DNA of 64,000 bases from Bacterioplanoides sp965219715 (GTDB lineage Bacteria; Pseudomonadota; Gammaproteobacteria; Pseudomonadales; Oceanobacteraceae). Position numbers and translations under genes: made by a program. The DNA lies in NCBI RefSeq assembly GCF_965219715.1, contig NZ_OZ244785.1, positions 2,976,001 to 3,040,000 on the forward strand, in the 5' to 3' direction. Below, piece by piece: positions 45,237-53,461 of this stretch. Position 1 is the stretch's first letter. Every line of letters starts with the position of its first letter. Under the pieces are notes generated by a model. That model was not told where the DNA came from. It searched no databases and saw nothing but the letters and a program-made list of their open reading frames with translations.

Positions 45237-47111
45237 TTACTTCGCTGCCTTACGACCACGCATCAGACCCGCCATAATCAGCAGGAAAGCAAAGGCGTAA
45301 TAAGAGAAAGCTCCGCCCACTTTTAAACGATAAACATCGTAAGTGGTGCCATCTACCGTTTCCTGCTCAATAGCATAAGTCGCTTCACCTTTTTTCGGCA
45401 AACCGTTAATCACAACCTTATCGAAGTTGCCCTGAATGCCATTAAAGGCTTCTTCACCCAGCTCAATACCGGTTTTCTTTTCAACCCGGATCAGATCGAT
45501 GATGGCTTCTTTTTTACCCAGGTTATCCGCCAGGTTCACTTCCAGCGTACCGTCCAGCGTTACCTGTAAGGCATCGATGGCAGAATACAGACCTTCTCCG
45601 TTGCGGGCGTTGCTGGCAGTGGCACGCTCACGACCGTCGACATACATCACCAGCTTGTTGCCATCCAGCAACTTCAGAACACCTTCTTCTTTGTCCAGTG
45701 AATTAAAGTCACCGGAGTTGTCGGCATCCTGGGTATCGGTCAGAGACAAGTAACTGTTTTTCAGCGATACCACACCACGAGTGCCTGCAGAACCGGCGAC
45801 CAGGGTTTGTGCGGTAATTAAAGAAGACTCGGCAATCAGCTCACCGGAAAGTGAATCATCGGCATTTAAAAAGAAATAACGACCTGATGCCAGTTCCTGC
45901 TCAACGTCAGCAACCTGAATCGTTTCGTTAACCGCCAGCAAAGAATCTTTCAGGTAAACACCAGCTTCGAGTACAGCCGAACCTTTTTCCAAAATTGAAC
46001 CATAGGAAGCAACCTCAACCAGGTCACCCACGCGGATCTCAGAGTTATCAACCCGTAAGAAAGCACGATCCTCTCCACGGGAGTTATCTTCGACGCGGAT
46101 ATCGGTCAGCTGAATATCAAAACGCACATCCAGGGTACTGTTAATAAAGCTGACGTCGGCCAGGCCTTTTACCACACTGTTTTCAGCATAAGCACCCACA
46201 TCGCCCATAATCAGGCGGAAATTCAGATCGACATCTGAATCACGGAAAACCGCTTTCACCTGGTTGTCGACATTATTATTACGGGACACATTATCAGAGT
46301 ATGTGCGTGCCGAAGTGTACTCAGCAAACTCCAGCCAATCGCCGACAATTTTTGAACGCTCAACCGTCATATCAACTTTGGAATTTATCGTGGAGTTTTC
46401 CACGCCCGGCGCAATATGAATATCGCTACCGATTTCCAAATCCAGCTTTGGCTGACTGGTCCAGGTGACGTCATATAAGCCAATTTTGGCTTCAGCATTC
46501 ACAACCGAGCCGTTGGAACCACGCTCAATATCAGTATCACCAGCCAGGATATTTTCCCGGGTACTGGTATTAACCACAACATTACGCAGCTCTAATTCGG
46601 TATTAAGATTAGCCTGCGGGACGTTAGTCAGATCTGCCTGATGATCAAACTCTTCCGCATTCAGCGTACCGTTACTGTGCTTAAAGCTGACGGTTTTATC
46701 ACCGGCGTGGGTCGCCTTCATCAGGTTAATACCTTCAGGCGCATTAATATCCGCATTCTGAACATTAACGGAGGCTTTGGCATTGGTTGCCTGAGATTCG
46801 ATATAGGCCAGAGTGATTTCAGTGGCGTTCAGGTCAGTACCCTTGCTGACCAGATGGCCTTCACCTTCCAGACCCAGATACAAATGCTTGGTTTCAGCCG
46901 GCTGATTGCCACTTAACTGAACCGTATCGCCGTTGCTGATTTGCACCGCAAAGTTATTGGTTGGCACCAGGTTGTCATCCCAGTTTTTCAGCTCAAACCA
47001 GTTATTCGATACTGAGCCATTCCAGGCCGTTGGGGCAGCCACTGCAATAGCAGAAGCACTGGCCAGAATCGCGGCTGCCAGCGGCGCACGCAGGAACACA
47101 GGCTTTTTCAT
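45237..47111 (-). CDS. Exported beta-rich repeat protein with C-terminal membrane/sorting-like tail
   Basis: A 624-residue protein. Signal peptide 1-25 (LAAAILASASAIAVAA). The body is regular short beta-strand sequence rich in Asp/Asn/Val/Ser (VNVQNADINAPEG, SVVKGLADVSFINSTLDVRF, SSLITAQTLVAGSAGTRG), suggesting a right-handed beta-helix or autotransporter-like passenger with no beta-barrel. The C-terminus is Gly-Gly, a hydrophobic helix (FSYYAFAFLLIMAGLM) and a basic end (RGRKAAK), the layout of GlyGly-CTERM/PEP-CTERM sorting tags. The ribosome site AAGGAGC is strong. Adhesin or surface structural role is inference. Confidence 0.7.
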   Translation of the reverse strand: MKKPVFLRAPLAAAILASASAIAVAAPTAWNGSVSNNWFELKNWDDNLVPTNNFAVQISNGDTVQLSGNQPAETKHLYLGLEGEGHLVSKGTDLNATEITLAYIESQATNAKASVNVQNADINAPEGINLMKATHAGDKTVSFKHSNGTLNAEEFDHQADLTNVPQANLNTELELRNVVVNTSTRENILAGDTDIERGSNGSVVNAEAKIGLYDVTWTSQPKLDLEIGSDIHIAPGVENSTINSKVDMTVERSKIVGDWLEFAEYTSARTYSDNVSRNNNVDNQVKAVFRDSDVDLNFRLIMGDVGAYAENSVVKGLADVSFINSTLDVRFDIQLTDIRVEDNSRGEDRAFLRVDNSEIRVGDLVEVASYGSILEKGSAVLEAGVYLKDSLLAVNETIQVADVEQELASGRYFFLNADDSLSGELIAESSLITAQTLVAGSAGTRGVVSLKNSYLSLTDTQDADNSGDFNSLDKEEGVLKLLDGNKLVMYVDGRERATASNARNGEGLYSAIDALQVTLDGTLEVNLADNLGKKEAIIDLIRVEKKTGIELGEEAFNGIQGNFDKVVINGLPKKGEATYAIEQETVDGTTYDVYRLKVGGAFSYYAFAFLLIMAGLMRGRKAAK

Positions 47112-47179
47112 AACAAAAGCTCCTTAATGAGAATGAATATTTAGGAATAGTTATATGGCGCATAGTAGCCAAGCGAAGC

Positions 47180-47202
47180 TCAATTGACAATGTGTCAATT
47201 GA
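47180..47202. promoter_or_regulatory. Perfect 10-bp-arm palindrome upstream of the beta-rich protein gene
   Basis: Arms tcaattgaca (47180-47189) and tgtcaattga (47193-47202) flank a 3-base centre. It lies 68 bases upstream of the 47111 start and 117 bases upstream of the divergent lipoprotein, ideal for a dimeric regulator acting on either gene. Confidence 0.6.
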
Positions 47203-47319
47203 TGTTGAGAAGAAGGAGGTATCTTGATACGAAGTCACACTAACCTGAGAGGCAGCATGACTCGATTATTAACTGAAATGTAAATAGAATGCGCCCTGAT
47301 TCTGATATCAGGGACCGAC

Positions 47320-48465
47320 ATGAAATATCTTCTGCTGATTTTCACCAGCGTAATGCTCACAGCTTGTGGGAGTGACTCGTCCAAAAATAAAGGCATACAC
47401 GAAGTCCGGGCTATCAACAAAACAGCATCCAACGAGCCGGACTACCTGTTCTATAGCCCCATCGAAGGCAAGATAGAAATGAGTGGTGAATGCCGCTCTT
47501 CTAAAAGGTTTGCGCACAAAGAAGTCAACCGCATCCAGCTGTTGCTAAAGAAGGAAGGGATATACAGCAAGTGTACTCTTCAGGTGATCGCCGAAGATGG
47601 CAAGAAAACAGACATCCTATATATCAGTCAGTTTGAAGCGAATTATCCAGAATCCATGACCTTTAAATTTTACTTCCCTAACAGCGGTGAACTGGAATCC
47701 GAGACCATCTATAAAATGGACGAATATGGCAATACTTTGCGTTACTCAGATCAAAGCTTTGAGCCATGGAATACGGAGTTCACTTTACCAAAGAGAATCG
47801 AAAATTACCGATACGAGTATTTAAACGGACTAATATCAGAGAAATTTTCCGACGTTGATGGCGACAATGTATTTGACAGAAAAGATGTATATCAAAGAGA
47901 TAACTCTGGAGTCGCTACAAGCATTGTCACCACGGACCTGAAAAACCAAAACGTTATCGAAACCTTTTCGTTAATCACCTCAAAAGACGGAAGAACGGTA
48001 ACTGCCGAGACAAGGAACAGACACAATCAGCTTACAAGACAAATAGTGCATATTCGTGACAAACGCGACAACCACCTCAGAACTGAAACAGATTATAATG
48101 GCGATGGAAAAATAGATACTATCGTTTCAAGAGTATTTGACTCTCACGATAATAAAACTGAAGAAGCGACCTTTAGACAGCCTGATTTAAATAAAGAAGC
48201 GGAAAAGACGGTATATACATACAACAAGTATGGCGACATGGAAACAGCCTCAACCTACAGAGACGGTAATCTGGACCGGGTAGCATCGATACAATTAAAC
48301 CGGCCTGATCGGTCAGAAATATATACAGAAAGAAATGCTAAGGGAGAATTTGGTTATCAATTTTTCAGTAAATACGACGAATGGGGATCTCTTAAAAATC
48401 AACTAACTCGTGATTCAGAAAAAGAGAAATTTAAGCCGTTCTTTAAGATTGATTATGTTTACTAA
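47320..48465 (+). CDS. Lipoprotein of unknown function with YD-like repeats and Asp loops
   Basis: A 381-residue lipoprotein: MKYLLLIFTSVMLTAC signal, then CGSDSSKNK. The mature part has repeated short motifs (YQRDNSG, TDYNGDGKIDTIVSRVFDSHDNKTEE, TYRDGNLDRV) and two calcium-type loops DVDGDNVFD and DYNGDGKID. It has no recognised domain; the motif rhythm is reminiscent of YD-repeat proteins. AT-rich. The ribosome site is AGGGACC. It shares the terminator region with parB. Confidence 0.7.
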   Translation: MKYLLLIFTSVMLTACGSDSSKNKGIHEVRAINKTASNEPDYLFYSPIEGKIEMSGECRSSKRFAHKEVNRIQLLLKKEGIYSKCTLQVIAEDGKKTDILYISQFEANYPESMTFKFYFPNSGELESETIYKMDEYGNTLRYSDQSFEPWNTEFTLPKRIENYRYEYLNGLISEKFSDVDGDNVFDRKDVYQRDNSGVATSIVTTDLKNQNVIETFSLITSKDGRTVTAETRNRHNQLTRQIVHIRDKRDNHLRTETDYNGDGKIDTIVSRVFDSHDNKTEEATFRQPDLNKEAEKTVYTYNKYGDMETASTYRDGNLDRVASIQLNRPDRSEIYTERNAKGEFGYQFFSKYDEWGSLKNQLTRDSEKEKFKPFFKIDYVY

Positions 48466-48469
48466 AACT

Positions 48470-48495
48470 AAAAAGGAGCCATCCGGCTCCTTTTT
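48470..48495. terminator. Bidirectional intrinsic terminator
   Basis: Arms aaaaaggagcc (48470-48480) and ggctccttttt (48485-48495) with a 4-base loop, between the convergent lipoprotein and parB genes. Confidence 0.9.
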
Positions 48496-48521
48496 AGTAT
48501 CTGCAATTTGGCAAATCACAT

Positions 48522-49484
48522 TCACTGAATATGACGCAGAATCCCATCCAGCTCATCCAGGTTGGTGTAGTTAATCACCAACTGGCCTTTGCCTTTAGCG
48601 CTGTGCTTAATCGCAACCTTGGCACCTAAACGATCACCCAGCAGACGCTCCAAGCGCTGAATATCCGGATTGGCTTTCGCCTGCTCCGGGTTTTTATCAC
48701 CACCGTTCTGCAGGTTACGCACCAGCGCTTCAGTTTGGCGTACGGTTAATACACGGGTCACCACCTGAGCGGCGGCTTCGGATTGCTGACCACCTTGCAG
48801 GCCAAGCAGGGCACGGGCATGACCCATCTCGATATCGCCATGCTCCAACAGGCGTTTTACATCATCGTTCAGATTCATTAAACGCAGCAGGTTGGCCACG
48901 GTCGCGCGGTTTTTACCGACCGCTTCCGCCACTTCCATTTGCGTCAATTCGAACTCGTGTTGTAAGCGATGTAACGCCATCGCTTCTTCCATCGGGTTCA
49001 GGTTTTCACGCTGGATGTTTTCGATCAGCGCCATCGCAATGGCCGCTTCGTCCGGCACATCACGGATTAACGCCGGAACCGATTCCATCTGCGCCAGTTG
49101 GCAGGCACGCCAGCGACGTTCACCAGCAATAATTTCGTACTTTGGTGTTTCTGGTGTGCCACCGGCAATCGGGCGAACCACGATTGGCTGCATCAGGCCC
49201 TGGGCCTTAATGGAGGCAGCCAGTTCTTCTAACGCTTCCGGCTGAATGTCTTTACGCGGCTGGTACTGGCCCGGCTGAATCCATTCAACAGGAAGGTGTC
49301 TCAGCTCGCCATCCTTCACAGAATCCGTTGTTGATTCAGCGATAGTCTGCGAGGCAGTTTCATCGGCGGCGACCTCTGCAGCTGGCTCAATCGCAACTTC
49401 AACCGGCTCAACTGCCGCTGCTGCTTTTGAACTGGCCATCAGGGCATCCAGCCCACGTCCTAATCCGCGTTTCTTCTTCGACAT
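48522..49484 (-). CDS. parB: Chromosome partitioning protein ParB
   Basis: A 320-residue parS-binding CTPase clamp. N-terminus KKKRGLGRGLDALM (ParA-stimulating), ParB/Srx CTP-binding domain with GERRWRACQ, then a helix-turn-helix (LTQMEVAEAVGKNRATVANLLRLMNL-type) and a dimerisation tail. Separated from parA by 20 bases and co-directional. No parS copy was recognised by eye in this window. Confidence 0.97.
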   Translation of the reverse strand: MSKKKRGLGRGLDALMASSKAAAAVEPVEVAIEPAAEVAADETASQTIAESTTDSVKDGELRHLPVEWIQPGQYQPRKDIQPEALEELAASIKAQGLMQPIVVRPIAGGTPETPKYEIIAGERRWRACQLAQMESVPALIRDVPDEAAIAMALIENIQRENLNPMEEAMALHRLQHEFELTQMEVAEAVGKNRATVANLLRLMNLNDDVKRLLEHGDIEMGHARALLGLQGGQQSEAAAQVVTRVLTVRQTEALVRNLQNGGDKNPEQAKANPDIQRLERLLGDRLGAKVAIKHSAKGKGQLVINYTNLDELDGILRHIQ

Positions 49485-49504
49485 TCTTCTTACACTTAAC
49501 TCAA

Positions 49505-50269
49505 TTATTTATTACGACGATTCATTTCGCCGGCCAGCGCCAGATAAGCCACCGCACCACGGGAAGCTTTATCGTATATCAGCGCTGGTAAACCATGGCT
49601 CGGGGCTTCCGCCAAACGCACGTTACGCGGAATCACAGTGCCATAAACCTTATCTCCGAAATGTTCGGTCAACTGCGCCGACACATCCTGGGTCAGGCTG
49701 TTACGCGGATCATACATGGTGCGCAGCAGGCCTTCGATTTCCAGTTTCGGGTTAATACTTTCTTTTAATGATTCGATGGTTTGCAACAACGCGCTTAAAC
49801 CTTCCAGTGCGTAATATTCACACTGCATCGGAATCAATACACCCTGAGCGGCAACCAGCGCATTCAGAGTCAGCATATTTAATGACGGCGGGCAGTCGAT
49901 CAGAATGTAATCGTAATCCGGACGAACTTCACCCAGTGCATCACGTAAACGACTCTCTTTGCGGCTGGCTTCCATCAGTTCAACTTCGGCAGCAACCAGA
50001 TCACCATTGCCTGGCAATAAGTCGTAACCTGCCGGTTCTGCCTTTTGCAGTGCAGCAGCGGTACGACAACCACCGGTTAATACGTCGTACAACGATAATT
50101 CCAGATCGTGCTTATCGATGCCGGAACCCATGGTGGCGTTACCCTGAGGATCCAGATCCACCAGCAAAACACGACGCTTAGTGGCGACCAGAGATGCAGC
50201 CAGATTCACCGCTGTGGTGGTTTTACCCACACCACCTTTCTGATTGGCAATCGCCAGAATTTTACTCAC
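49505..50269 (-). CDS. parA: Chromosome partitioning ATPase ParA
   Basis: A 254-residue deviant-Walker ATPase. Walker A KGGVGKTTTAVNLA with its signature Lys, ILIDCPPSL Walker B, and VLIPMQCEYYALEG. It forms nucleoid-bound gradients that ParB-parS complexes follow. Follows rsmG in the standard order. Confidence 0.98.
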   Translation of the reverse strand: MSKILAIANQKGGVGKTTTAVNLAASLVATKRRVLLVDLDPQGNATMGSGIDKHDLELSLYDVLTGGCRTAAALQKAEPAGYDLLPGNGDLVAAEVELMEASRKESRLRDALGEVRPDYDYILIDCPPSLNMLTLNALVAAQGVLIPMQCEYYALEGLSALLQTIESLKESINPKLEIEGLLRTMYDPRNSLTQDVSAQLTEHFGDKVYGTVIPRNVRLAEAPSHGLPALIYDKASRGAVAYLALAGEMNRRNK

Positions 50270-50295
50270 AGGAATCTTCCTTTATGCAGCGCACG

Positions 50296-50937
50296 TTATT
50301 TCGGCAGTATTCGTAACAGATGACGTTCGCCATCAACACCCGGCACTTCCAGCTTAAAGCTTTCCACCACCTTGAAGTCGCTTTCGATAGCGGCGATTTC
50401 ATCATCCGGATACTGACCTTTCATGGCCATAAAGCAACCGTCTTCGGCGCGCAGATGTCGGCACCAATGGGTCATATCGTATAACGAGGCGAAGGCGCGG
50501 CTGACAATCATATCGAAAGGTTTCGGCGGATGATACGCCTCAACCCGATCGTTCACTATGGTGACGTTGTCGAGGCCCAGAGCGGTTTTTGCCATAAACA
50601 GGAAACGGGTTTTTTTGCCGTTACTGTCGAGCAACATAAACTCTTTATCCGGATTCATGATCGCCAGCACAATGCCGGGCAGACCAGGGCCAGTACCGAT
50701 ATCGGCAATCAGGCTGGCTTCCTGCACGTAGCGGTTCACCACCAGACTATCAAGCAGGTGCAACGGTACCATTTGTTGCGGATCACGGATGGCGGTCAGG
50801 TTGTAGGCCTTATTCCACTTAATAAACAGCGCCAGATAATCACTGAGCTTATTCAGCTGCTCGACCGATAAATCGACCTTCATCGCCTGAGCACCGCGGG
50901 CAATCTGCTCGGTCAGTTGTTCTATAGGCACTGTCAT
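50296..50937 (-). CDS. rsmG: 16S rRNA (guanine527-N7)-methyltransferase RsmG
   Basis: A 213-residue methyltransferase of the GidB family that methylates G527 of 16S rRNA. SAM-binding IADIGTGPGLPGIVLAI and the VSRAFASLYDM region are typical. Usually mnmG precedes rsmG; here a divergent lipoprotein gene does, so the region near the origin is rearranged. Confidence 0.97.
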   Translation of the reverse strand: MTVPIEQLTEQIARGAQAMKVDLSVEQLNKLSDYLALFIKWNKAYNLTAIRDPQQMVPLHLLDSLVVNRYVQEASLIADIGTGPGLPGIVLAIMNPDKEFMLLDSNGKKTRFLFMAKTALGLDNVTIVNDRVEAYHPPKPFDMIVSRAFASLYDMTHWCRHLRAEDGCFMAMKGQYPDDEIAAIESDFKVVESFKLEVPGVDGERHLLRILPK

Positions 50938-51137
50938 GGAAATCTCGCTCGCAAGCTATCAACGAAAAGCCGCGCATCTTAGCATAAAAGGCCGCTAAAG
51001 CCGCTGTTCTCAGCGATTGAATAACCCGGCAGGGGCGGCTAAACCAAACCGCAATCTAACGGTTAACTGTTTGTCATAAAGCTTTGTCAGTGTTCATCAC
51101 AATCTCAATAACTGTTAATCCGAAGAGAGGAATGCTG

Positions 51138-53375
51138 ATGAATACTCTGAGTTGGAAGAAATCAACGCTTGCGCTGGCAATGTGTACCGCCTTGGTAGGC
51201 TGTGGCAGCGATGATGGCAAAGACGGCGCAAATGGTAAAAACGGAAGCAATGGCGCCAGCGGAGCCAACGGTTCAAGCGGCCTGAATTCTCTGATTACCC
51301 ACACCAATATTGGTACTGGCAGTCAGTGTGCCTTTGGCGGTGTTCAGGTTGATAGTGGAATTGATGCCAACGCCAACAAAAAACTGGAAGCCAGCGAAAT
51401 TGAGTCCACCAGCTACCTGTGTAAAGACGGCTTCTGGTTGCAGCTGCTGCACTTCGCCGATGTCGATGGCAATGAAGCAACCGCACTGGCATCTGTCGAC
51501 GAATTCTCAGCACTGGTCGATGGTTTCCGCAATGACGATAAATACGGTCAGAGCACTCTGGTTGTTTCCTCGGGCGATAACGTCATTCCCGGGCCACGCT
51601 GGTTTGCCGCTGAGAACAGCGCGGTTCGTGCGATGACCGGCAGCAACGAGCCGGGTCATGTTGATCACCTGTGGATGAATGAGTTTGGTGTTGCTGCCTC
51701 AGCCGTTGGTAACCACGAGCTGGATCAGGGCCCGGGCGAACTGGCAGATGCTATCTCCAGCGAATCCCGTAACGGCGTAACTTTCCCGGGCGCTCAATTC
51801 CCGTATCTGGCAGCGAATATCGACTTCACTGGCGAGAGCGACTTCAGCATCGGTAAAAGTGGCGAACACGCTACCAGCCTAGCTGGCAAAGTAGCGGCCA
51901 GCGCCGTGGTTCGGGTTGCTGGTGAATTAGTTGGTCTGGTCGGCGCATCAACGCCACAACTACCGAACATTACGTCCGTCGGCGATCTGAAAATTGCCGG
52001 CAGTACCGAAGCGATTAAAGAACTGGCGGCAGCCCTGCAACCAGCTATTGATGCCCTGACTGCAAACGGCGTAGACAAAATCATCGTGCTGTCGCACATG
52101 CAACAAATCAGCATCGAAAAAGCATTAGCCAAAGAACTGAAAGACGTCGATATCATTGTTGCCGGCGGCTCGAACACCCGTATGGGTGATACAACCGATA
52201 GCCTGTTCCCGGGAGATAATGCCTTTGCTGAGAGCTATCCGTTCCAGACCACGGATGCGAACGGCAAGCCAACACTGGTGGTTAACGTCGATGGTGATTA
52301 CAAATATCTGGGACGTCTTGTTGTACCGTTTGATAATCAGGGCAATGTTATTGCTGCATCACTGGATGAAGCGATCAATGGTGCCTGGGCCAGCACAGCA
52401 GCAAACGTCAATAAGTCGGGTGGTAGCGCCAATAGCCGCGTGGTTGAAACCCGCGACGCGGTACAGACCGTGATTAAAACCCAGTTCGAAAATGTCGTTG
52501 GTCATACCGATGTCTATCTTGAAGGCCGTCGTAGCCAGGTTCGTACTCAGGAAACCAATCTCGGCAACCTGACGTCCGACGCCATGATTGCCTACGCCAA
52601 AAACTGCGATGAATTAACCAATGTACTGGCGCTGCGTAACGGTGGTGGTATCCGTGCGGAAATCGGCAACGCGGTTACCACAGGTGTTACCACTGAATTT
52701 TTCCCGCCATTTAACGACGGTGTTGCAGCCGCAGCAGGCGACGTAAGTGAAGGTCACTTCCGTGGCACATTACGTTTCGACAATGGTCTGGTGGTACTTG
52801 ATGTAACGGGTACCGAGCTGAAAACGCTGCTGGAACATGCCGTTTCGGCAACCTCAGATGGCGCTACCCCAGGGCAGTTCCCACAAGTGGGTGGCATCTC
52901 GTTCTCATTCAACCCGGCACAGACAGCGGGCTCACGTATCGCTGACCTGTGGGTCGACAGTGATGCCAATGGCAGCCCGGATACCGCACTTTACACTGGC
53001 GGTGTTGCTCAGGCAGCTGCAACCAACACCTATCAGGTGGTGACATTAAACTTCCTGGCCAACGGTGGCGATGATTACCCGTTCGACAAACTGGCTGCGC
53101 CTAACCGTCGTCAGCTGTATAACTCAGTGGGCTTTGGTGACCCGGACACTGACAACAACGATGCGCCAGATTTTCCGGTATTAAGCAATTGTGATTTTGG
53201 TATGCAATCAAACTTCAGCTACACCGGTGGTGAGCAGGATGCGGTTGCGGAATATTTTATCGCCAACTTCCCGAATGCCACCAAGGCATTTAACGTCGCC
53301 GATACGGCCGCTAAAGATGATCGCCGGATTCAGAACCTGAGTATCATCAGCAGCTTTGTTGCTCCAGCGCTTTAG
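51138..53375 (+). CDS. Metallophosphatase/5'-nucleotidase-like lipoprotein
   Basis: A 745-residue lipoprotein from ATG 51138 (AGAGG upstream; the frame opens earlier). Lipobox ends ALVGC, modified Cys22, followed by a collagen-like Gly-X-X stretch (about 29-48) and a small module NSLITHTNIGTGSQCAFGG. Metallophosphatase domain: HFADVDG (108-110), SSGDN (147), AVGNHELDQG, LSHMQQIS. The usual DxH is DxD here and the late GHSH-type site is AGGSNTRMG, so metal ligands depart from the classic 5'-nucleotidase. A C-terminal 5'-nucleotidase domain has NLGNLTSDAM and RNGGGIRAEIG. Periplasmic or surface nucleotide hydrolysis is likely. Confidence 0.82.
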   Translation: MNTLSWKKSTLALAMCTALVGCGSDDGKDGANGKNGSNGASGANGSSGLNSLITHTNIGTGSQCAFGGVQVDSGIDANANKKLEASEIESTSYLCKDGFWLQLLHFADVDGNEATALASVDEFSALVDGFRNDDKYGQSTLVVSSGDNVIPGPRWFAAENSAVRAMTGSNEPGHVDHLWMNEFGVAASAVGNHELDQGPGELADAISSESRNGVTFPGAQFPYLAANIDFTGESDFSIGKSGEHATSLAGKVAASAVVRVAGELVGLVGASTPQLPNITSVGDLKIAGSTEAIKELAAALQPAIDALTANGVDKIIVLSHMQQISIEKALAKELKDVDIIVAGGSNTRMGDTTDSLFPGDNAFAESYPFQTTDANGKPTLVVNVDGDYKYLGRLVVPFDNQGNVIAASLDEAINGAWASTAANVNKSGGSANSRVVETRDAVQTVIKTQFENVVGHTDVYLEGRRSQVRTQETNLGNLTSDAMIAYAKNCDELTNVLALRNGGGIRAEIGNAVTTGVTTEFFPPFNDGVAAAAGDVSEGHFRGTLRFDNGLVVLDVTGTELKTLLEHAVSATSDGATPGQFPQVGGISFSFNPAQTAGSRIADLWVDSDANGSPDTALYTGGVAQAAATNTYQVVTLNFLANGGDDYPFDKLAAPNRRQLYNSVGFGDPDTDNNDAPDFPVLSNCDFGMQSNFSYTGGEQDAVAEYFIANFPNATKAFNVADTAAKDDRRIQNLSIISSFVAPAL

Positions 53376-53417
53376 TCACGCTGGCGAATAACACTAGTCA
53401 CGCCCAGTGAGGAACAG

Positions 53418-53460
53418 GTGCAACCTGCCAGCTAATTCCATGGCAGGTTGCACTGTTTTA
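53418..53460. terminator. Terminator between nucleotidase and BCCT genes
   Basis: Arms gtgcaacctgcca (53418-53430) and tggcaggttgcac (53441-53453) are perfect over 13 bases, followed by TGTTTTATTT on the plus strand. Confidence 0.85.
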
Positions 53461-53461
53461 T

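Noticed and set aside
48480..51083. Expected parS sites near parAB
   Set aside because: No TGTTTCACGTGAAACA-like palindrome recognised by eye in the intergenic stretches here; an exact search was not possible.
51071..51090. Pho-box-like direct repeat TTGTCAT ... TTGTCAG before the nucleotidase gene
   Set aside because: The repeat period is 13 bases, not the 11 of PhoB boxes, so phosphate control is not supported.
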